Under the pieces are notes generated by a model. It made no database searches. It was not told the DNA's origin and saw only the letters and a list, made by a program, of their open reading frames with translations. Shown one piece after another: positions 58,703 to 64,000 of a stretch of DNA of 64,000 nucleotides. The position numbers and the translations under genes were made by a program. Each line of letters starts with the position of its first letter. Position 1 is the first letter of the stretch. The DNA comes from Ampelocalamus luodianensis. Taxonomy: Eukaryota; Streptophyta; Magnoliopsida; Poales; Poaceae. The DNA lies in assembly GCA_036346255.1 (NCBI GenBank), contig CM070638.1, positions 41,912,394-41,976,393 of the forward strand, read 5' to 3'.

Positions 58703-59506
58703 TGACGAGGATCTAAATAATCCTCATTTATTTACTCCATAATCAAGAAATATGACGTCACAAAACACACCCCTCAAAATATCAAAAGGGAAGAATTAGT
58801 CAGGAAGTCGTAAGACACCCTACGACTACCCCCTAGTCGTAAGCTCTTCTACGACTATGATATAATCGCTATGACTACCTCCTAGTCGTAAGCTCTTCTA
58901 CGACTATGATATAATCGCTACGACTACCTCCTAGTCGTAAGCTCTTCTACGACTATGGTATAACCGCACGAGCACGTCCGGTCGTAAGTTTTCCACGATC
59001 GGCTCGCATGTGTTCCTCACGACTTACTGGACCCACCCATTTGATGGCTCATTAAATAGTGAGAATCTAAGCAGTCAAAATACGCAGTTATCTCTAACAT
59101 AACTGCAGATAATTCCCACTATCTCTGACTGGCAACTGATTGACAGCATGTGGAGGTTACTACTCCGGTAATTACTCTCATTATTGCATAATAATGAGCG
59201 ACTAATTAGCCTGGAATGACAACGTCCACTATTGCTTAGTATAAATAGGTATCAGTGAGAGATAGAAGGGGGAGGGGCTTGAGAGATAGAAGAAACATAG
59301 CCTTTTCTGGAGAACAATTAGGAAAATCTCATTCGATTGTAATCCAGAGAGTAAATACAAGATATACAGGAGTAGGGTTGTTATTCTCACCGGAGAAGGC
59401 CCGAACCTGTATAAAAATCCCCGTGTCTTCTTCGTCTGTGTGATCAATTGTGGAGACCCCCCGAATCAAACAATCTTTACGTAAGATCGGTTCTAAAACA
59501 CCGACA
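58703..59506 (+). repeat. Tat 3' LTR
   Basis: The LTR is 804 bp, sister to 32187-32999. It repeats the TGACGTCA site (58753-58760), hairpin array (58807-59000) and TATA box (59240-59249). AGTCT follows at 59507. Confidence 0.92.
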
Positions 59507-59542
59507 AGTCTAATAAATGAGAGACCAAGCTCTGATACCACT
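59507..59542 (-). other. SIRE-2 leader remnant and primer-binding site
   Basis: On the minus strand TGGTATCAGAGCTTGG (59540-59525) lies two bases from the 5' LTR and matches initiator tRNA-Met. The rest of the leader continues at 32186-32161 beyond the Tat insertion and matches the SIRE-1 leader (7303-7335). Confidence 0.9.
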
Positions 59543-62295
59543 TGTAAGATCGAGTAGGCCGACTAGAGGAGGGGTGAATAGGCGTTTTAAAACTTTTATG
59601 CGCTAAAACCGATTTCTATTGCGGAAGTTAATACAAATACAGTTTTGCACAATTAAGACCTAAAACCACTAGTCTCAACTAAGTGCACCAACAATACAAG
59701 TCTAATGATAATAATCAATTGAGCATGAACTTGTAAGTAATTCAATTTAGGCAATGTAAATAGCATATAGCTTGGCAATCATTCATACACAATAAATGAG
59801 CAACTTAATTATATGAATGTAAATTGCAATAAGGTAAAGCTCAAGAATGCAAACCACAAGATGACACGTCGATGTTTTACCGTGGTGCTCAGAGACTTGC
59901 CGGTCTCCCCTAATCCACGTTGAGGGAAACCCAAACCAATTGGGCCGGCTCCACGTATTAAGCCTTCCTCCGAGGTATCAATCACCTCGCTCCACTAGGG
60001 TTGCTCTTACTCTACTCCGGAGATGGCGAGCACCAAGCCACTCACAAACACTCGGGTCTTCTCACAAGCTTCACTTGAGAAGATCACCGACGCACGACGC
60101 CTCCACGCCGTCTAGGTGTCGGCAAACACCAAGAGTAACAAGTCTCCAACTTTCACTTGAACCAATCAAATGTCAAAGATCTCGTGGATACTAAATCCAC
60201 CACCTAATGCAACACATGCAATAGGATTTGCCTCTCAAACCTCAACAAGTGCAACACATGCACAAATGGGAGTAGAGGGCTTGCTCTTAGCTCAAAGGAA
60301 CTCAATGGGGCACCAAAGAACTCTCCTCACACGGCCAAGGTGGGTATTTATAGCCCACACACAAAAACTAGCCGTTGGGAGAAGATTCAGAGAATTCGAC
60401 AAAACCGGTCCGACCGCCAACTAATAGCCGGCCGATCGCCTAAGTGCCAACGGCTATAAAACTAGTCGTTGACTCACAATCGGTCCGACCGCCAACCAAT
60501 GGCCGGCCGACCTCTCGATCGTTAGACCGCCAGAGAGGTCGGTCGCATCGCTCGATCGAGCAATCGATCAAACCGAAACCATCTCTTCGAAAATATGTAC
60601 CGCCATACAAATATCGGTACTACCGCACTCCGTAGTACCGCTTTCAAACTCCCAGACTACAAAGACTCAGAGTACCGCTTACGGCCGGTACACGAAGATC
60701 GGCCGATCGCCCACACCATGGCGGTCGATCGCTACCACCGGCCGTATCGCTACGAGGCGGTCGACCGCCAACAATACCAAGATCGAGAATGCATTTGCAC
60801 ATTTGTTTCAACTCAATTTGCAAAACATATTTGCCAATTGATGCAACATGTACACAAGAGATGAAAGCTAGATTCTCAACAAGTCACAAAAACACATTTT
60901 GCCGACTTTTAGAATCATGCCACAAGGAATAAGGTACATGGACTTAAACCGTTTGCAAAACGCATTCGCAAACAAAAGTCACATGCTACAAGGAATAACC
61001 ATGCGCCACAACTATTTGCAAAACGCATTCGCAAATATAGGCAACATGTTAAGTTGAGCTAGAGCAAACACAATGAGCTTATCAACACATGACTAACTCA
61101 AGCTACTGATTAAGACCCCTCTTATAGTACGACAACCTATACTAGCAATCCGGTCTCCAACCAAACACCGATACCGGTAAAAGACTAGGAACGAATCCTT
61201 AGCCCTAGCTAGTCATACCTTTTCTTTGCGCAATCACTTGAAGCTTGATGACGCATATCCTTGCTTCAAGTCCGGATTAATGATTTAATACTCATCAACA
61301 TATGATGACGTCTTTCATCCCAAGTCTTGACATACATCAACTTATGATGCACTCTTCACTTGACCTCCATCAACACATGATGGATTCTTCTTATCTTGAT
61401 GATCAACTCATGATCATCTCCTTTACTATAAGCTCTTCACTTCAATATCATCAACCCATGATGATGTTCTTCTCTTGATATCATCAACACATGACGATAT
61501 TCTTTTTCTTCAAACACTTGACTTGATGATGATCAACTCATGACATCATCCGAAGTCTTCAATCACATGGAACATAACCTATTTCACCAACTCATAGAAA
61601 AACGTTAGTTCCACAATATGATTATCATAAATTACCACATCAAACCATTTACTGATAATGGTGGGACAAGATACCGCAATCTTTCCCTCTTTGGTAATCG
61701 ATGATAATCACTTCAATAGCAAGTAATTGAATGTAATTGGTATGAGTATATGTAAACTACAAAGGTTATGTATACTCAAAAGATATATGAGCATATATGA
61801 ACTACGCAAGTCTCATATGCCCATATGAATATATACGAACTACACAAGTTGTATATATTCAAGGATATGAGTATAAACTTACACAAGTTGCATATACTCA
61901 TATGAATATATTAACTACACAAGTTAAATATATTCAAGGATATATTTCAAAGTAAAGATCCTTAATATATGTGGACAAAGGAATATGGATCAATACTAAT
62001 GAAACAACAAAATATAGAGTGAACTCCCCCTAAATGTGTGCATACACGAATGTGTAATAAAGACATATGCACGTGTTCACGTTAACCTTTAGGTGAAGTT
62101 TAACCTATATTTTGAGTCCGAGGAATGCAAGAAGATATAATAAGATATTGTCGAATGCATACCTCTTTGATTTTCACCTCTTTATCTATTTGAGACTAAA
62201 CAATAGGTATATCAACAAGAGTGTTAGTCTCACAAAGCATTTGTCATTAATAACTAAAACACCATTAACACATGATGGCGGGTCTAGATTCTTCA
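59543..62295 (-). repeat. SIRE-2 5' LTR
   Basis: The LTR is 2753 bp. The promoter TATAAATA is at 60352-60345 (minus). Upstream on the minus strand are the CGGT/ACCG cluster (60400-60780), the GTTTGC hairpin pair (60950-61036), the seven CATCA hairpins (61293-61550) and five long hairpins (61744-61935). It is close to identical with the 3' LTR except in the CGGT cluster. Confidence 0.92.
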
Positions 62296-62300
62296 AAGGT

Positions 62301-63497
62301 GCGCCTCGGATTCGTCGTGACTCCAAGAACGAGGCACCAAAGATAACGTCGCTAATGGAGGTCCGTGGCCGCCGAAATCAATGCGGCGGCACTTGACCGA
62401 GTTCGGAGAAAAAGGTCCCTTGCTCCCTCGGTGATGCAACAAGGTCAAAATTGACTTAGCCTGAAGAATCAGTGGACTAATGTGATCTCATAGGACAAGA
62501 TGGTGAGGAAAGTAACTCACCAGAATGCCTTAAAGGGTATGAAGCTGTGACCACCAGAGGCGGAGACGACGATGTTGCCCCCAATGATTCAGTGCATGCC
62601 AAGGGCTGGTATTGACCAAAATGGAGGCGGCGTCGAAGGAGGAACATGGTGGTGGGCTCACAGGCTCGCGAGAGGCAGTGAGGTGGCGGCGCTGCCCTCA
62701 GCTTCTTCTCCGACTGAAACAGAGAAATGGGCTGAGAAGACACGGGAGTGGGAGAGAGTGGAAATGGATTGGTCTAAGAGCTTTATGGAGTCTTGGCGAT
62801 GCTCCACAGACGGACACGAGGGCACGAGGTGTCACACGCGGGTTATCATGGCACAAATGCACGAATGGCAATGCTTGGCTAAAGCGGCGACGAAGACGAA
62901 AGTGAACCCGACATGTGGGGCCCGCTCGTCAGTGGCCCAAAGAAACAGCACGACCGGAGCCTGGTGCGGTGCGGCGCGAAGGGGCACGGTCGAGCCAAGT
63001 CAAATCAAGGTGGTCCAGTCGGAACAAGGAAACAAGGTCCGATCGGGTTAGGTTTTGATTTACAGTTTTGACTGAAATAATTCAAGTTTGACTAAGCTAT
63101 TTGAAAAAGAAATAAAATTCTAAATTTTTTTGTGGATGCTCTAAGATTCAATTAGAACTTAGGAAAATTCCCTTTAGTCACTGTTCATACTTAATTTGTC
63201 TGAAATAAATTCCTTGTCAAATCTGCATTAGTGAATTAATTCATGATAAATAATCTAGTATTTAAAAAAATTATTTCTAGAGACTTTTATACAAAATTTT
63301 TCTAGAAATCAACATAAACTTGAATTGAAGTTAAAATTTTATATTTTCAAAGGAATTTTGATATAAACATCAAAAGTTTAAAAATTGTGCACAAGTTTTT
63401 AGAAACCATATGCATGCTCAAGAGGTACAACAAAAAATTTTAAACTTTCATACTTTTTATACATTTGAAACACAAACCCTAGGTTTGGGTTGTTACA
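62301..63497 (-). repeat. Gypsy-A 5' LTR, part beyond SIRE-2
   Basis: It continues exactly where 24011 leaves off and matches 17169-18395 of the 3' LTR, with a further loss of about 57 bp near 63235. It ends TTGTTACA at 63497. Open frames at 62572-63051 match LTR sequence in 17440-17894 and are not genes. Confidence 0.9.
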
Positions 63498-64000
63498 ACA
63501 TAATATTGAGTTTTATACATCAACAAGTTCACCAAAAAGTTTAAACTGATTAGGAAAGGTGGATGATATACTTCAACACACAATTGACATATCTTGCCAC
63601 ATTGAAAACCTTCGATTCAGAAAACTGTAACATCTAAAATTTTGAGGGTGTCAACAATTGAAAATTTTAAAACTTTTTAATGTGTTCCTGGAGTTATTTA
63701 ATGCGCAATGTTTGGGCCGCTCCTTCCTTGCCACATGCACATGTGCAAGAAGTTTGATGAATTGTCTATATATATGGGTTGTAACTATAGATTAGTTTCA
63801 AAAAGAAGTTACCCTGTATGACCCTACAACAACAATTATTTATCTCATGATAACTACTTCTAAGTTCATCTTGATTTTTTTTGAACGAAACTCTGCAATG
63901 TGTTTATTTGTGTACTTATTTGAATATCAAATATATAGGGTTCAATGTGGAGTTGCAACTTGCAAGTGTACTTTTGTTTTCTACTATGTTTCATTTGTTG
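63498..64000 (+). other. Right flank; possible start of another LTR
   Basis: ACATA (63498-63502) is the right Gypsy-A target copy. From 63626 the sequence TGTAACATCTAAAATTTTG resembles a gypsy LTR start, and TATATATATGGG follows at 63769. No second end or gene is seen before the window stops, so this is tentative. Confidence 0.35.

Larger units (their letters stand above)
32187..59506 (+). mobile_element. Tat-lineage Ty3-gypsy retrotransposon with antisense extra gene
   Basis: LTRs at 32187-32999 and 58703-59506 share TGACGAGGATCTAAATAATC and ACACCGACA; AGTCT flanks both sides (32182-32186, 59507-59511). The plus strand carries gag, protease, RT, RNase H and integrase; the minus strand of the 3' region carries an extra gene with a Transposase_28-like domain, as in RIRE2/Grande-type elements. 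It is interrupted by Gypsy-B at 35339-47154 and a solo LTR at 56095-58652. It sits in the leader of SIRE-2, between gag and primer site. Confidence 0.92.
24012..62295 (-). mobile_element. SIRE-2: non-autonomous SIRE-type copia element, itself interrupted
   Basis: LTRs at 24012-26743 and 59543-62295 share TGTAAGATCGAGTAGGCC and the end TCTAGATTCTTCA. AAGGT flanks both sides (24007-24011, 62296-62300). With nested insertions removed it is about 11 kb: 5' LTR, tRNA-Met primer site, shortened gag (32160-30646), spacer, extra ORF (28844-27461), polypurine tract, 3' LTR. No protease, integrase, RT or RNase H sequence is seen. LTR backbones (25250-26743 against 60800-62295) differ at very few sites, so insertion was recent. 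Confidence 0.93.
14290..63497 (-). mobile_element. Gypsy-A: Ty3-gypsy chromovirus, outermost element of the nest
   Basis: LTR ends TGTAACAACCC (minus reading) and TGTGAGAG/CTCTCACA bound both copies; target duplication GCATA on the left (14285-14289), ACATA on the right (63498-63502). The internal part (18396-23354) has a polypurine tract, pol, gag and a tRNA-Met primer site. The order protease-RT-RNase H-integrase-chromodomain defines a chromovirus (Tekay/Del-like, inferred). The 5' LTR is split by SIRE-2 at 24011/62301. LTRs differ by clear substitutions and by a 2.2-kb deletion, so this is the oldest member of the nest. Confidence 0.92.

Noticed and set aside
58105..58742. Pro-, Ser- and Gly-rich open frames, up to 176 codons
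   Set aside because: They follow the pyrimidine and G-rich tracts of a solo LTR, on both strands at once, with no recognisable domain.
1..64000. tRNA, rRNA, organellar or bacterial genes
   Set aside because: None seen. tRNA-like strings are only the short primer-binding sites of the retrotransposons.

Overview
This window is plant nuclear DNA, almost certainly from a grass (Poaceae) and Oryza-like in its repeats. I see no host gene, rRNA, tRNA or CRISPR array. Essentially all of it is transposable-element sequence: Ty1-copia elements of SIRE/Maximus type, Ty3-gypsy chromoviruses, one Tat-lineage gypsy element with an antisense extra gene, a partial gypsy LTR, a solo LTR, a LINE fragment and a decayed MITE. 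The grass/Oryza assignment is inference from element style; the element structures are read from the sequence.

Layout. 1-8936 is a minus-strand copia element (here SIRE-1), cut by the left window edge: 5' LTR, tRNA-Met primer site, gag, protease-integrase-RT-RNase H, then an extra ORF. It interrupts a plus-strand gypsy LTR whose remainder is 8937-12153. A 5'-truncated LINE (12192-13688, minus) and a degenerate Stowaway-like MITE (13832-14102) follow. From 14290 to 63497 there is one nest, resolved by target-site duplications (TSDs): chromovirus Gypsy-A (14290-63497, GCATA/ACATA) has copia SIRE-2 in its 5' LTR (24012-62295, AAGGT); SIRE-2 has a Tat element in its leader (32187-59506, AGTCT); the Tat element has chromovirus Gypsy-B between gag and protease (35339-47154, GGGGT) and a solo LTR near its 3' end (56095-58652, ACGAC). 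The final 500 bp may begin another LTR.

How the parts work together. Gypsy-A has decayed mainly by C-to-T/G-to-A changes, including one in an RT catalytic residue. SIRE-2 carries a reduced gag and the extra ORF but no protease, integrase, RT or RNase H, yet has clean TSDs and near-identical LTR backbones, so it must have moved with enzymes supplied in trans. The Tat element keeps recognisable gag, pol and an antisense gene with several consensus GT-AG introns.

The least expected signal is that the U3 promoter regions of the copia and Tat elements are packed with arrays of short hairpins. Loops are nearly constant while both stem arms change together. In SIRE-2 there are four families: CGGT-N3-ACCG; RTTTGC/GCAAAY; CATCA/TGATG around ACNNA; and longer AT-rich stems closing AACT-ACACA-AGTT. 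CGGT/ACCG palindromes lie directly upstream of the LTR TATA box in both copia elements and again upstream of the extra ORF. In the Tat element GTCGTA/TACGAC hairpins occur in the LTRs and inside two predicted introns of the antisense gene. A caution: GC-rich parts of the younger elements differ between sister LTRs by many small indels, which may be long-read consensus error.
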